A stretch of DNA of 64,000 nt from Globodera rostochiensis (GCA_018350325.1 JAEVLN010000011.1:802449-866448), one strand, 5' to 3'. Counted from the first letter of the stretch, positions 1 through 15,600 are shown. Translations and numbers: made by a program. Notes: generated from the letters alone by a model not told the origin.

Positions 1-105
1 TTTTTTAAATTTTCATTCACTGTCGGATTAGCCACTGTCCGATTGTCCACTTCTGTCGGATTGTCCTCACTGTCGGATTGTCCACTGTCCAATTGTCCGG
101 ACCCC
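1..105. repeat. degenerate short tandem repeat
   Basis: Four to five imperfect copies of a unit close to CACTGTCGGATTGTCC follow one another at the window edge, so the array may continue to the left. The unit drifts in length and sequence. No coding role is seen. Confidence 0.7.
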
Positions 106-1013
106 AAATCAAACTAGTCTGAGCGTTAACTCTTTTGACCGCGCGATATTTAATTTTAATATAAACTATCGTTAAACTTTGTTAAATTCTAATTTGTTTA
201 AATTCAAATTCTATACTCGGAGTTTTTAATCATTTAGCTTCTTGCTTAAAGAATGTTCCGTTGATTTCAAAAAACTAATTTGAGTTTTTATTCTTAATTT
301 GTATGTTCTTTTTAATTTGTGGAAACCTAAAGTCACTATTTAAAATCTAATTGCACCCAAAGATATTTATAGATGCAGCGTAGAACTTAACTTTTTAAAA
401 TTATCAATTAATAAATATTTTGTTCAAATAAATAAATATACTACTCAAATTAAATAAGTTAACGCATCCACAAAAAGCGATAGCGCTGGTCAAAATGGAG
501 TGCATGTTGAGAAAAATGTGATTAAAAAATATTTAAAAAAATCAAAGTTGCTGCCATTTTCTCACGATCGGCTCCCACAGAATATTTTTTATAATAATTT
601 TGTTACTCATATAAACCATTGTAGATGCAGATGAAGTTCACATTGTATTTTTGAACCCCAAAATATCCAAATTATATTGCTTAAAATGGATAAATATAAA
701 ATAAATAAATAAATTTTAAAAAGTAAATTGAGATTTAGATAAAACATAAAAAGCAAAACTCTACTAAAAATAAATGCAAATTCTTTAAAATGTTTATCTA
801 CGACTCGAAAACTTGGTGTGTCAACCAATATTTATGATTAAATAAAATTACTACATCGCCTAACGTTAAAATAAATTGTTAAAAATGCAATAAATAAGAA
901 ATTGGATTTTTAACTCATATTATATGCAAAAATACTGTTATAACCACATTTATTTTTTTATGAATTAATTAAAAATTTACATGCAATTTATTTTATACTA
1001 AATATTAGCTCAT

Positions 1014-1075
1014 CACGAATGAAGGGCGTGTGCGTCGTACGTCCCACGAATAAAGGGCGTGTGCGTCGTACGTCC
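1014..1075. repeat. 31-bp direct repeat, two copies
   Basis: Two adjacent copies (1014-1044 and 1045-1075) differ at one base and contain GGGCGTGTGCGTCGTACGTCC. The sequence is far more GC-rich than its surroundings. Function unknown. Confidence 0.85.
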
Positions 1076-3507
1076 AATACAAAAGAATTCAGTTAATCTA
1101 AATGTTTTCAGTCTTTTTTACAGAAAGAATATTTCTTATGAATTATAGTGCAATTTTAATCATTTTACAAAATTTGAAAATTTAACTAAGAGAAGGTTAA
1201 GAATATAATACGACAAAATGTCCGAAAACAGGCATATTAATTAAAACGTTCCATAAAAAGTCCAAATGAAAAAACGGCTTAACATTCAAATTTTGAAAAA
1301 ATTACTTTAGAACAATTTATGGAAAACATTAAGTAAAAATATTTCTTAAGGTTTAATAAACGAGGCAATATTTAAAATAAACAAGCAAACTCAAGGTACT
1401 TCGTTTTGTAGCAAAACAATTCAAATTCTTTAAAACAAAGTTACACTATTTACACACAAATATTGTAAAAATATGTTCAAAAAAGAGGCAATCAGAATTA
1501 TTTTGAAGATGAGTGCAGACTAAGACAAAATATAAACAAATGGTTTTTTTGCATTCGAAATTGTTTTGAGCACGTTCTATATTAATTTTACGGGTCCAGG
1601 CAATGAAAACAATTATACAATATTTATATCAAAACTTTTAGTTCATTAAAATAAAATTATATTATTTGTTTGTTATGAAGAAATTGGAAATTTGTCTTTA
1701 ATATTTATCTGAAAAATAATAATAATTACATAGCTGAGCTTTTTTTAAATTTATGTTAATTAAAACTTACATTTTAAAGATCATTATTTTTATATTTTCT
1801 CATTTGGTTTTAATGTGATATTTTATAAGTTACTTTTGTTGTGGAAATTGCATTTTAGCATTGTGCTGACAAAGTACACATTTAACTACTATTTTTTTGG
1901 TCGCAGTTATTATTTTTTGAAATAATTCATCTTTAAGTTGAAAAAATTAAATTCGATGATAATTTGGTCAACTAATTTAGTAGCGTGTTTAATTATTTCT
2001 TAATGGCTGGCATGTAGATTTGTGTAAATTAATGTTTATATTCTTTTAAGATGGAATAAATATTTTGTTATATGATATAATTTTTTATTTCATTGTAAAT
2101 ATTAAAACAAAATAACTTTTATGCGTTATTTAATCGACTTTACTTTTAGATTATTCATGACAAGTGGAGTATTATTATATTTACAAAATTTGAAAATTGC
2201 TTCAATAAGATTTTTTAATGTTACGCGCAATCAAATTCATTTTGTTAAAACATAATTTTCAAATTATGATTTAAAAAATATTAATCAATTCAAAGTTCAA
2301 AGGTCTATTTTTGTTGAAAAATAAAATAAAGCATAATTTTTAAAATTCTAATTAATAAAAAATTTTATAATTATTAAAAGCATAATTTTGATAAATCAAA
2401 AATTTAAGAACTGCACAAAGTAATAAAAAATATATAAATTGATAAAATGAAATTGCATTTTTGACATCACCTATAAAGTTTATCTTTTGCAATATGTACA
2501 AAGCACTTCACGGCCTGATATTTAAAAGCTTGAATTATTAAGCAATGAACAAAGTAAAAATTTAATTAACTTTGAGTTATGAGAATATATATGTGTATCA
2601 AGTTGATGAGAGTTCGTGAAGTTTTGTGACGAACATGTGGATTCTATCGGCAATATTCTTTATTTATTTATTTATTTATTTATTAATTCTGCATTTTATT
2701 GATAGTGTTTTCTTAATTTATTTTAACTTCATTTCTCGTTGTCGAGTTTCGTCCAGCTTTCTTTTGTTTTCTTTCTTCAGGCTCGTCACAATTTATTTTT
2801 GTATAATTTATGAATTTTTTTAATTTTCACAATCATCTAAAAAATTTATCAACATCGTTTTATAAGCACATTGATGATTGGCAGAGCTTGACTTGACTTC
2901 GTGGATAAATCACCATAATATTTAGATTTAAATAAACATTTTTTTACATTTAGTTGAATATTATTACGTCATTAGTTTATTATTTTATTTCTTAAATTTC
3001 ACTATTGTGCCTTTCGCGTGACAGCTTCTGGGGTGCCGCGTTCGCACCCGTGAGCACGAGAGGGACCAACTTTTCCAATCACATTTGATAACGTATAACT
3101 TATGAATTTTTATTTAGATTATTTTTTCATAGATTTATTTACATTTTGCCACCAATATATTGCCGTGCCAAATAATATTAAAGACGATTAAAGTTTTTTA
3201 CTTTTATAGATTATTGTTTTTTCATTTTTATGTGAAACAATAATATTTATATATTCAATTTATAAAATTACTGTTTAATCAAATTTGTTGATCATTTAAT
3301 TTTTTAATTCCAATCAATTTTCTGTGTAACTTTTATTTAAATGGAAAATTGAAACATATATTTGCAGTAAAAGCAAACGCTGAAAGTGCTGACAAAAAAA
3401 AAATATAAAAAACCGAATTATTTGAGGCATTAAAAACAAAATAAAAAATTATTTCGCACAATAATTTAAAAAAAAGATTCTTGGTTGTGTTGCACAAATT
3501 TATCCAC

Positions 3508-3561
3508 GTGGCGTAGACGAGCCCTCCCTCGTTGAACGCATTGATGCGCCAACCGATAACT
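3508..3561 (-). other. exon-like island, minus strand
   Basis: In the minus orientation a T-rich acceptor (TTAATTTGTAG) precedes a 54-nt GC-richer open stretch that ends at a GT (GTGGATAA). It reads without stop as a mixed, protein-like sequence including GWRINAFNEGG. Neither neighbouring exons nor a family could be identified. It may be a real micro-exon of a gene with long AT-rich introns, or a relic. Confidence 0.3.
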
Positions 3562-5087
3562 CTACAAATTAATAAAAGATATTATCGTATTAAAACATAG
3601 TACACTTAATCCTTTTAAAATTTAAATATATTTACTTGTTAAATAAATTAAAAAACTCAAATTAAATAAAGAGTGCCTAAAATATTAATGTTACAAAAAT
3701 AAAGCTATGTAATTATTGTTTCTAAATTTGGACATTCATTATTATAAAACAATAATTTACGACTATTTATTCTTAGCGATAAATTGATTTATACAAATAA
3801 TCTAAAAAAATATTAAAACAAAGGGAAAAATTAAAACGATTACAACCACAAAAATTTTAAAACTTAAAGCCCAAGAAAAATATAATGAATGTATTTATTT
3901 TTATTGACAATATGAATTTTAAAACATTATTAGGACAAAGTATGCCAATTTAATAATTTAAATTAATTAAAATAAGATATAAAAATGATTTCTGACTAGC
4001 GTATAAAAGTTAACAAACATAAGTCCAGAAACGGCACCAATTTATAATATCTGTATGGCTAATTTTGCAGATTGGTTTAATGCGCTGCCATTTCAAACAT
4101 TGTTTTATTAGACATTTAGGTAATTAAATAACCTTAATAATCTTAAGGCTTAAAAAAATTTTATTTATTGATTTTGTTTTATAAATAATACAAAAGCTAA
4201 AATACCAAAGAATTTTCTAAAATAAATAAATAAGCCGAATGTAAAAATTTGCGAATTCTATTATTTATATGTCTTAAATTTTTAATTGTTAAAGTGAAGT
4301 TTATTTAGCGTCGCCGATTATTAGTTACTGCTATGCCATACATTTTAATTTGTTAATTTTTTTACGCAATTTATTGTCGCAATTTTTAGCAGTGGAATGA
4401 CAAAAGATAAGCTGTTAGGGATAAAAAATATAAATAATAATTAACACAAAAATATTTAAAACTTTTTAAATAAAATACCATGTTAATAAACACACCTAAT
4501 TAAGGCAAAAATCTTTTTAAAAGATTTAACAAAATTAAAAAAGGCATCTGATTAACTAAAAGAGACGGGTTGAATTAAGAATTTTAATTTGTTAAGCATT
4601 AAATTAAACACATAAAATAATATCCAACTTTTAATAAGTCAAGAATTATAAAAGTCTTAAATAAAATCAAAGGAATAATTGTTGACTGCACCTTAGAAAA
4701 TATCGTCCAAATGATATACTGTTTGTTGACCTATATCTAGGCTATTCAGAAAAGTTTATAGTAAAACCCAATTTATAATAATTAATTATCTGTATAGTAT
4801 TGCATTTTCAATCGACAAATGTTTAAATTAGTGAAATTAAAAACTAAATCAAGCATCATCTAAATAATAAACCATGCATGATTTAATGTAATTTAAAATT
4901 TGCATATTTCAACATAATAAAATTCAACTTGTGTAACAAATGAATTGCCCCGTCCATTAAATTCTTAAGATGACAATTTTAGTAGTCTTTCATATAATTC
5001 TAAAATATCTAGCAATTAGCCAAGTATACCGCTTATTTTATAAAACAACATTTTTTGCCACATCCAACAAATTAAATTGTTAATTCA

Positions 5088-5272
5088 TAAGTGTGATGCA
5101 ATACCATTAATACTCCGATGGCAAGTTATCTGCGTCAGAGCTACATCGACTATGTCACTGGGACAGTACCCATCGAAGCGCCATCGTGTCAGCCTAATCT
5201 ACAGACACAGTTCTAGGCGCGGACACGCCTGGTACGGTGCATCCATGCGAAGAAATTTGGCACTGAATTGAA
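5088..5272. other. GC-richer island, possible exon
   Basis: About 180 bp of balanced base composition sit in the AT desert. Open frames exist on both strands (a 64-codon frame on plus; on minus a frame reading WRFDGYCPSDIVDVALTQ after a TGTCTGTAG acceptor-like site). I cannot decide the strand or recognise a family. Confidence 0.25.
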
Positions 5273-7651
5273 AATTCAAAAATAGATGTATATTTTGACT
5301 GATGCATCGACGGTTTAGCATCAGCATATGGGCGACTTTACCAAATGCAAATAAAATAAAATATATTTATATATACTATATTTATGTATAAAACAATAAA
5401 AATCCTTTATCGGTTTAGACGATTGTGATAAAAACATAGTTTTGCAAATGCAAAAATCCAACCATTTAAAGCATATTGTTAACTAAAAAAAATTAGCAAA
5501 AAGGTTGCTGGAAATCAATTAATTAAACAACTTAAAATTAAAAATCTTAAAAAAATATGGTAATATTGCAACATTCGTGATTTTGTCTTAATAGTTAAAA
5601 TATTTTTTCATGGAAATGTTGTCTGAATTAATTATTTTAAATTTGAATGTGAAGATATATATTTATATAAAATTATTAATAATTTAACCAATTAATATGA
5701 ATGTCAAAATTATGTTTATCAACTGGTATTCAAAAAATGCTGAGTATTTAATAAAAAATATAAATAAGCAGAGTAATGAGGTTGCTGCGTATTTAATGTG
5801 GCGCTACCAGCTGCAAATGACAAGTAATTTAATTCTCATAATTAAAAAATCAAAGCAAATTAATGCGTAAAATACGAGAAATATCACTATCGAATTATTT
5901 TGTTTTGGTATTGAGTCGGGCGTTTTTGAAATTGATTTAATAACCGAGTTAATAACATTTGCATAATTTTAAAAATTAAATAACATTTAATGATAAATAA
6001 GTGTAATTTTATGTGAATAGTAAAATATAAATATAAACATTATTTGTGATTATAGTTTTGCTAAACTCTGGACAAAAATAAGCTTGAATTCAGCGACTGC
6101 AACATCGAAGTTTTTGAAATCATTTACGGCGTATAAAAATACCCCAGAGACTCCGACGACAACTAGAAACAATCTTTAGTTATTAGAAGAATACATTCAC
6201 ATTAAGAAAAATATTAAATAATCTAAAATTATAAAACAATTATTTGAAAAGATGTGTAAATATTTAAAAAAACAACCCTACAAAAATAGACAATGTCAAA
6301 AGACACTATTAACAAAATCTGTACTGCTTTTACTTATTTAATCAAGAATTTCAATTCGGTTAATTTTAAAAAAACATTTAACCTTTAGATTTTCAAGATA
6401 AAAATATAAAGAGTCACAAAAAATAAAATTAATGAAACAAATATAAATCCAATTAAAAAGAATATAAAACTCACTAAAGACTTACTTGCAACCGAATCTA
6501 ATATTATTTCAAAAAATGAAACACAAATTATATGAGTGATGACAATTATTAGAACTACACGCGGTGCTTGCCGATGATTTTTAATATTACATTCCCACGA
6601 GAAGATGAATACAATTTTAAGAAAAATGACAAATAAAATGTTAGAACTTCTCCAATAATGCACAGCAAGACAAAATTCTCCTGAAAAAAGTGAATACGAG
6701 CTCAACAAGAAAGAAGCGGGTAAATCCCTAAATAAGGATAATGTAAATACAAAAATTTTGGAAATAAAAAAATAAATCATTTAACAAACTTCAATATTTA
6801 AATAAATAAAAAACAAACAAAATTATTTTAAAACCAAAAATTAAAATTTTATTTAACTTTAATCAGAGTTATACATGAAATCAGTTCATTAATGAAGGTT
6901 ATTGAATTAAATTAGTTGGCATTATACATGTTAAGTTGTTTTAACGTTATATTTATATTTTAATTTTAAAATATTTTGAAATAAACTTTATTATTATATT
7001 AAATTAATTTTTGCATGAATGCAATTTAACTGGGCTTCGGCTTTCTTCTTAGATTATTAATAAACAAATATGCATTTTAAATAAACTAAAAAACTCTATT
7101 TATTAGATCATTGCAATTTAACATTTTATTAGTATAAAGAAATGTGTTTAATACATTTTTAAATAACTTGCTTTAATTTAAATCGTTTTGAAATATATTT
7201 AAAAAAAATAATTACTTTAACATTCATTCCTTTTGGTGCAATTAAATGATTTATTTTACTTTTTAATTTAAGAAATATGTCGTTTTTTGATTTTAACATA
7301 TTCTAAAAGAAAAACCTTTTTTCACCATTAATTTATTTTAAGTCAAATTATTAAATTATATAAAATATACATCTACAACCTTGATAATTAAAATTACTAA
7401 CGAAATCATTTTATTTAAAAAATAAACTTATTTATATTTTATTGCCATAATTAATATGTATATTTTCTGATGAAGATTTATTTTTAAATCTATTTTCACA
7501 CTTTAAAATTTTATAAATATTTTATATTGTATTTTTTAAATTAAAATTTAAAGCATGAAAGATTTAAATTTTTGTCAGCTCTGCTCTGGTTTTTTATCTA
7601 TATTACTTTTATAATACTAATGTTTTTCATTTATCAGTTGTTTAAAGAATT

Positions 7652-7728
7652 TTATCCAAACATCAACATCTCAGCTGCCTTTCCGCCTAGCTTTACGGCG
7701 ATCTCGGCCTCGATGGAATACCGTTTTT
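7652..7728 (-). pseudogene. M41 (FtsH/YME1-like) protease exon relic
   Basis: On minus, after an acceptor-like ATTCTAAAG, a short frame reads EIAVKLGGKAAEMLMFG and then stops. The pattern I-x3-LGG[RK]-x-AE-x3-FG matches the conserved block following the HEAGH zinc site in FtsH/YME1/AFG3 ATP-dependent metalloproteases of mitochondria. No donor site follows the final Gly codon and no other exon of such a gene is seen nearby, so a decayed fragment is likelier than a live exon. The call rests on about 17 residues. Confidence 0.35.
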
Positions 7729-10700
7729 CTTTAGAATATGTTAAAATCGAAAAACGAACATATTTCTTGAGTTAATGCTTAAATTAAAAAATAAAAAAAT
7801 CATTTGATTTCATCAAAAGGAATGAATGTTAAATTAATTATTTTTTTCAAATATGATTTCAAAACATTTAAATTAAAGCCAGTTATTTAAAAGTGTATTA
7901 AACCCATAAACACAAGTGCATAAAATATGATATTAAAGATTACAAGTTGAAGATGTAAAGAACGAAAAAATAATTCAACTAAATATTCTAATTTATTTAT
8001 TTGTCTGGAGATATATTATTACAATCTGTAATCTTTTTGTTTTCATTATTTCTGTTTACAATTGATAATTTTATAAATTAATTTGAACGTTTAAATTGAG
8101 TTCTAACGCAAAAAAAATAAAATAATTTTATTAATGGATATTTATGGGCAAAAATCAAAATTTATCTGCTCTAAACGATGTAAGCAACTTTAAATATTAA
8201 ATTGACAACCAGCTTAAGCCATTTTAATACAAAAAAAATTAATCAAATATTTTAGTAGAATATAAGAGAAAAATTTTAATTTTTTATAGTTTTCTTAAAT
8301 TTGTTCTTGAAGTTAGAGAAAGATTTTCCAAGGTAAATATTTTAAAATCCTTGCCACGAGCTTAAATAAACAAAACAAATATTATTTATTTATTTATTTA
8401 AAAAACTGTAATTTTTAAAAATTTAAAAACAACCAAATTAAATTCAATAAACAATTAAAAACAGCGATTGCTTGCTGCTACAAAGGAAGGAGCAAAAGCA
8501 CAGAGATGCAATTGAGCTGATGGCGTTTACGACACTCGATGGATTGCATTTTATATTTTAGATATAATGCTATTATTTATAAAAGGTACCTTTAATATAT
8601 TTAAAAAATAAATATGTAGCAAATAATAATATTTTCAATAAATGATAGCTCAAGAGCTGTTGTTATTACATTAATTTAATATTATTTCTGGCCTGAAAAG
8701 GCCGGCTACACGTGATAGAACATTAATTCCTACCACAATCAATTCTCCAACTTCTATTAATGAGGTATTTTAATAAAATGTAAATTTTGAGACTCGAGCC
8801 CTGAGCTACTATAAAACAAATAACTAATAAACATAAAATGCTTAATAATTCAAATATATCTTGACTTTTAATATAAATATGTGGCAACAAAAATTTGAGA
8901 AGCATATATAAAAAATAAATAAATGCAATTTATCTATTGTTTTAAAATATTTATGCTACGAGCTAAAATATTACGGCTGACCAATGTGGGTGCAATCGAG
9001 CGCCTGAGTTTGATTTTTTTTTTATCTTTTTCATTTGAATTTTATGGCTGCTTCTTCCTTCAGGCCTAATTTTATGCCTTATATGCATGACTAATTGAAG
9101 CGCTCGTTCTGCTTCAATCCAGTTTCTGTTTATTAAGAAATTGCCCTTTTAATATAAAAATTTATTGCTGTTTTATTTTTTTAAAAATAAAAAAAAACTG
9201 CAATTAAAGGTATTATGTTTAAGCAAATTACTTCTCTTATATAAAGTAACTTTTAAAAACTTCTTTATATTATTTAATAATGTGGTAAAGCAGTTTTCCC
9301 TACCAGTAAGACATAATATATTTTGGAAATGAAATTATTTAAAAATATGCTTTTTTTAAATTTATTGCTGCTTTAACTTTTTTGAATTTTATTTCACAGT
9401 TTCATTTTCAGACTATTTGCTTGTTATTTTAAACAATATTTTTTTATTTGAATTGCCATACAAATTTGAATTTCTAGATAATTTTTTTATTTGTTTTTTG
9501 TAATATTTAATTTGAAAAATTTATTCTTCATGCAATCATTGCATATTAAGTTTCTGTTGATTTTTGGACTTAGATCATAACAAATTATGCTCTTATCGAT
9601 GCGCTACATAGGAATAGGGTGAGTTTTCATACAAGGCCCCGTTCTAAGTTTGTTTTGCCGACGGCTACAAAAAATGATTGCACTGCAATTTACACATCTC
9701 AACGCGTCATAGGAGAATTTATTTTTTGTTCATTATAATTATAATTTGTGTATGTTGGTAAATTGCTATTTGAAAACGATTTTTTTAAAGATTTATGACT
9801 TAAAGTTCGACTTTTTTAGCTTTTATGAAAATAAAATAATTCTGAAGATATTGCCTATATTAAATAATTCTATGTCAATAAAAAAGCATAAAAATAATAT
9901 TTGCCTATAAAAATAATAGACAATTTAACAAATATAAAGTAAAAACTCAACTTACAACTAGATAGAAATATCAAATAAATTAAGTTTTTTACGCGAATAA
10001 GTGATACTGAATTCTCAAAAAATTGTTATTTTCTATTTATTATATTAATCTTCAAATATTTGATTTTTATCCCGACTTCAAGATGGGTGCCAACTTAGTA
10101 AAGATTAAACGCGAGTTTTACTCATTATTTATTACTTATTCGATAATAAAGAATCTCGGGTTTTTATGAATACAGTTTTTAAATAAATAATTAAAATGTT
10201 GGGATTCTTAAATTATGCATTAATTAATTCAAAATCCTTGCTTTATTGGTTAACATTTTATTTTTAATATTATTGTTTTAATCAGTTTTAAGATTTTTAA
10301 TATGGCTGCCCCCATGTAATACGTTTTACCGATGTTTTTGCACAATTTTAATAAATACTTGAATTTTTTAATACTCATTGATTAAAAACGTGTCTTTAGT
10401 AGGTGAGAGAAAGAATTATAAAAACTTAATCTTTTAAGCTTTTTTGTAATATTGATTCCTTAAATAAGTAAATTAAGATTTTGCAGCCCTATAAAAATTC
10501 GAAATAGTTTATTTAATAATGAATTTTATACAAATTCCACATTATAAAATAGATTCAATTAATTAATATAACTTTCTCCATAGCGAGTTCATAAATAAAA
10601 TTAAGACTTAATGGATTATCTATGTTTAAAATAATTGTTTTACGTCAGTTGAAAAAGCAATTTAGCCATTTGAGCGCCGCTATTTTACCCTTACTTTCTA

Positions 10701-12562
10701 TGCGAATGTATTTTTTTTTTTGAAAAATAAAAGTTTTCCTTAAAAAAGGATGAATTATTTTTTTAAAACAGGCAGAAATCAATATTTTGGGTGCACCATT
10801 TAATTTTTGGTCAAAAATTCCAAAATATGACAGAAGTTAAAGATTTGAGCATTGCTTAAAAACGAAAATAAAAACTGGATAAAATATCAAGGGCACAAAA
10901 CATATAGTATAATTAGTTTTCATTTATATTACGCTGTTTTGCACTTTCAGAAAAGTATTCTATGTTTAGTTATTGTTTTACTTTTTAAAGAAATTTTGAA
11001 ATTTAATTATTTAAATATTCAACAAATAGACTCAATGTACATATTTATTGGATAGTTTTTAGATTCAGCAAACTTTAATAAATCGAAATTCATCTTTAAA
11101 AATTTTTAATTTGTAAATTTAAATATTATTATTTTTTTTATAGATAGTATGCCAATCCAGTTTTTTGGATCTCAGATGAAATAGTTTTTATTTTCCGGCG
11201 TAATATTATTTAATCTTGTGGTTCATTTGACACCAAGTTGATAAATAACAATTTAAATAATGTGAATTATCAAATACATTTAATCTATACATACGACAAT
11301 AAACTGTTAATTGTAGTGCTTGATATATTTGTATAAAAAAATGTATCCTTATACGTTTACGATTGTAAAATTGTTTAATTTTAACCTAATAAAAAACTGA
11401 AAAAATAATATTATTCTAAATTTCTGACTTTGAATTAACAGAAAAATGATAACTTAAAAACATACTTTATTAACGTCCATAAAATTAAATTCTCACATTC
11501 GGAGGGCCTTCTCAACTAAAGTTGCCGAATACACGATCGTGAGATACAGTAAATATAATTGTTAAGAAAAATTGTTGGTGATTTATATTAAAGTTAACGC
11601 AATGCGCAACGGCGTGGACAATCAGATAGATGAACAGCCCAGAAAGAAAGCCATGAAGAGACATGGGAGAATAATTAAATCGACCAAATGCTTAATGCGG
11701 TTATAAACTTACTAGAGTAAATGTAGAATAAATAATTTTATTTTCAAAACTTCAGAAAAATAACCACCTAAATTTATTTGCCCAATTGTTAAGCTGGGTA
11801 GCAAGAAAGTAACAAGATAATACTATAAAAACAGTTAAATCAAAAATATTTAAATGTAAACAAAAAAAATTATAAACTACCTGTAATTAAATCTAAGTAA
11901 ATAAAAAAATAGCACAACTATAACGCTTTTTAAAAACCATTTTAATCGTTTGGAGGAAATACTAGATGACTCGAGCCAAGATTGATATAAAAGAGTTTAT
12001 ATTGATTTTGTTTTCGAAAACCAAAAATAGTAAACAATAAATAACACAATGAATAATATAGTTGACAATAAACATAATTCGAATTTAGCCCGAAATGCGT
12101 ATTGGCCGACAAACTTGCTTGGTAAGCAATTTACATCGCATGGACATGGGTTCTGAACGTGTAAGCAATGAAGTATATTTAAAATAAAAACCGATTTCAT
12201 TAATTATAAAAACAATAGTTAAACTAATTGTTGTTAATCTAAATTTTTTTAAAACTTAATGGGGAATTATACAGTCTTATCCAATAACCCGCCAACTTCC
12301 GAAAAAAAGGAGATCTATGAGAGGAAACATTTAGCAGCAAAATCTGAAATATAATTACTGCTTAAAATGCAAAATAAGCTGTTATCTCGTTTAAAGATTA
12401 TATTAGGAAGTTATAAATCAAACTGGGCAGCTTAACAGCAAAGGTCGTGTTTCAAGCAAGTTGATAAAATGAAAATTAATAAAAAAGAGATGGTAAAATG
12501 TATTTTAAAATGATATGAATCAAAGGTAATTTTTTAAATAATATTTATCTCCTGGTCTTCAG

Positions 12563-12695
12563 CGACGTCTCAAAACATATTCCAGAAGGCTACGAACGAG
12601 TACGTTAGCGAGCTGGCGTCGACTATCGCAAGAAGCTACCACGCCTTACCAAAGACATCAACCCTCTCAAAGTATGGCGACTCACAGATTTAGAA
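12563..12695 (+). other. exon-like island, plus strand, with in-frame TAG
   Basis: A good acceptor (CCTGGTCTTCAG) and a donor (GTAAAG) bracket 133 GC-richer bases. The most protein-like frame reads HIPEGYERVR, a TAG, then a lysine-rich stretch including RKKLPRLTKDINPLKVWRL. The stop inside an otherwise coding-like frame suggests a broken exon. Family not recognised. Confidence 0.3.
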
Positions 12696-15600
12696 GTAAA
12701 GTAAATCCAAAGTCATTTACTTACAATTAATCACTTGATAGAAAGATTTTATGTATTTATAAAACTTTAAAAAATTAACTATAAAAAAATTAACAAATAA
12801 AACACGATTCACCAATATTACAATAATTAATAATCAAAACCAAATATTTAAAATCAAATTTCAAAAAATTTTTTATAATCATGTCAACTAGGTAATTAAA
12901 TAATTTTAAATACGATATTTAATAAATAATAATCTTGTGATAACATTTTTGAAAATGTGAAGTTCGTACAAAATTTCTTACTTAAAAGATTAAAACAAAT
13001 AATTTGTTACAAAATATAAAAGGCATATTTAACCATGTTATTTAATTTCAACCAAAAATAAACTCATTACATAATTTAATTCATTCGCACTTTGAAAATA
13101 ATGTACCTATCAATAATTAAAATACAATTAAAATGAATTTTTTTAAATGTAATAAAATTAAATTACCTATAAATTAAAAATTCAAATTAACAGCAAATTT
13201 TAAGAAAATGACAATAAAGAAATAAAATTGCAATTTAAGAAACTAAGCCGCAGCAGAAATAATTATTTTATTATGCTTACATTATCATATAAATTTTATT
13301 TATTACAAGTTGATCTTATTAACCAATTAATTGTTGCTTTTAAATATATCTTCGATTTTAATCATCAGAACTTGAGTTTTTCGTTTAACAGTTAAATTAA
13401 TATGTCATAATTTCTTGGAATTTTCATAAATAATTTAACTTTTGTCGAATAATAGCAAATACATCTCCGATAAATACAATAAATAATTTTTCTTTCAATG
13501 ACCAGAGACTGGTGTTTTTTATACAATATCTACAAAAAGGCAACTTGTGTCTAAAACAAGAAATGAGTTTAAAAATAAATTAAGCTTTAAGCTAAATATT
13601 AAAATTAAATAATATTATTCATTTGTCTCATACAAATTTATTGTGCCAGACAATTAAACAAACACTTTTATAGTTAAATAATTCGATTTCGGTATATTGT
13701 TGACATATTATTTTTTAAATTATTTCTGTTACTTTTTATAAGCCTTTGCTTCCGGTTCCAGTTTGCAATGTTGCTTTGAAGCATTGGTGATCAGTTAAAT
13801 TAAAATAAAAATCTGCTTCGGTTTAATAAGTTTTAATTTTTAGGCATCGGTTAAACAATATGCATTTGCTGTTTTATTATGAATTGTTTTTAGTTATCAC
13901 TTTCAATTTCATTTTTATAATTTATTTAGGTATACATAATAGTGTTTAGTTCTTTCTTTTTATTAAATTTATAGATATTAATACGTATATTAACTTATTA
14001 AATCGATCAAAATACAACTTTAATAATTTAAATGGTGTTTTCTAAATTAAAGCTTGGGGCTATAATTAAGAAACTAAATAAAAGGTGTTTTGATTTTATT
14101 ATACTATTAAAATTTTATATTATATTGCTTCACTTTAAATTTAAATTTAGTACATATTTCGATTTAATATTGTTTATTATTTATCATGCTAATTAATTTT
14201 TCAAAATGAGGTATGCTCCCATAGGTGGCGTATTACCCCATTGAATTGTGATTTTGTCTCCAGACGTCTGGCTTCTGTTGCATTGCTTTAGCTAATGTTT
14301 CGATCCATTTTTGCAGCAATTTTGTTTTATTCAATTACCATCCAACCAATAATTATTTGTTGTTTATCATATGTTAAATATTTCAGCTTACCGCACAATA
14401 TTTTGGATCTTGGCTTACAACTTTTTTTAAAGCCAAACTTTTGTTCCTTGTTATAAAAACAGCAATTTATTATGATTATTTTATTCATATAAAATTTTTA
14501 TATATTTCTTTTGCAAACAAAATTTAATAAAATTTTAATTTAATTTGAATTAAAATTTTACTATGTTAAATTTATCTTGGTAGTATGACTTGAGAGTTAA
14601 ATAAATTATTGAAAACAATAATTTGGTGAAAATACTGAAAAATTCAAAAAATTTTGTCGGTTACAAACAATGGAATTGTCTCCTTAATTCTGTTTATTTT
14701 GAAGAGGTGATAGCAGTACGCTCCGAAGTACAGGCCATGGTGTATTGTGTTGAGCCACGTGAAAGGCTACTATTTTTTTTTCGCATGCTTTCCCTACCAG
14801 ATAATTTTGTGATATCGTTTTAAAAAATGCCAGCCCAGTCTCTCTGAAAAATCCCTACAAGCCGCAATCCACACGTTCAAAATTTTCTCGAATGCCTCGA
14901 ATTTTTGTTTAATAATTATTTGCAAAGCTGCATTTGCTTATATTATTGTGTTATTAATAACTGGCATAATTATGCAGTATTTTATGCTTTTCATTATGAC
15001 TGCTTTTATATTTATTTTATTTTAAAGTTAATGTGTTTGTGAGAAAAAATTTGCTTGCAAAGTAAATTTAATTATTAAAATTGAATATTTATTAACCGTT
15101 TTTAATAGCTGAAATTATAATTTCTGGAATGTCGATTAAATATTTTTGTTCAAATTAAATAATGAGTTTATTACAATTTATAGAAGTGGTGAAGAATTAA
15201 CGATAACACCGACACATTAATCTCGATTAATTTGCTTTTAATTAATTACCTTTTGATTTTGATTAAACAAAGTAGAATATAAATATAAGGTTATTGAATA
15301 CGTACTCTTATGGCGTTCGTCCTTTAGCGCCATATTAGAAAGGACGTATTTAAAATTAAATAAGCGATTAAATTTCAATTTAAGAATATATACACGTGTT
15401 AAGTAGATGGTGAAGAAGGGGATAATGTTGTTCAAAATTCCGATTATTTTTAAAATAACAATTCAAATTGTTTTTCGTCCAAACGACATATACTTTATAT
15501 GCATTTGCGCGTTCAAGCTTTTTTGTTGATTAATAAAAATTTAATAGTTAATTAAATTTGTTGGCTCATTATATCTGTTGTGTTGATTTTTGATTATTAA

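Noticed and set aside
6385..6780. 131-codon hydrophobic minus frame
   Set aside because: Strong F/I/S/L bias expected from AT-rich DNA; no family resemblance and no conserved residues recognised.
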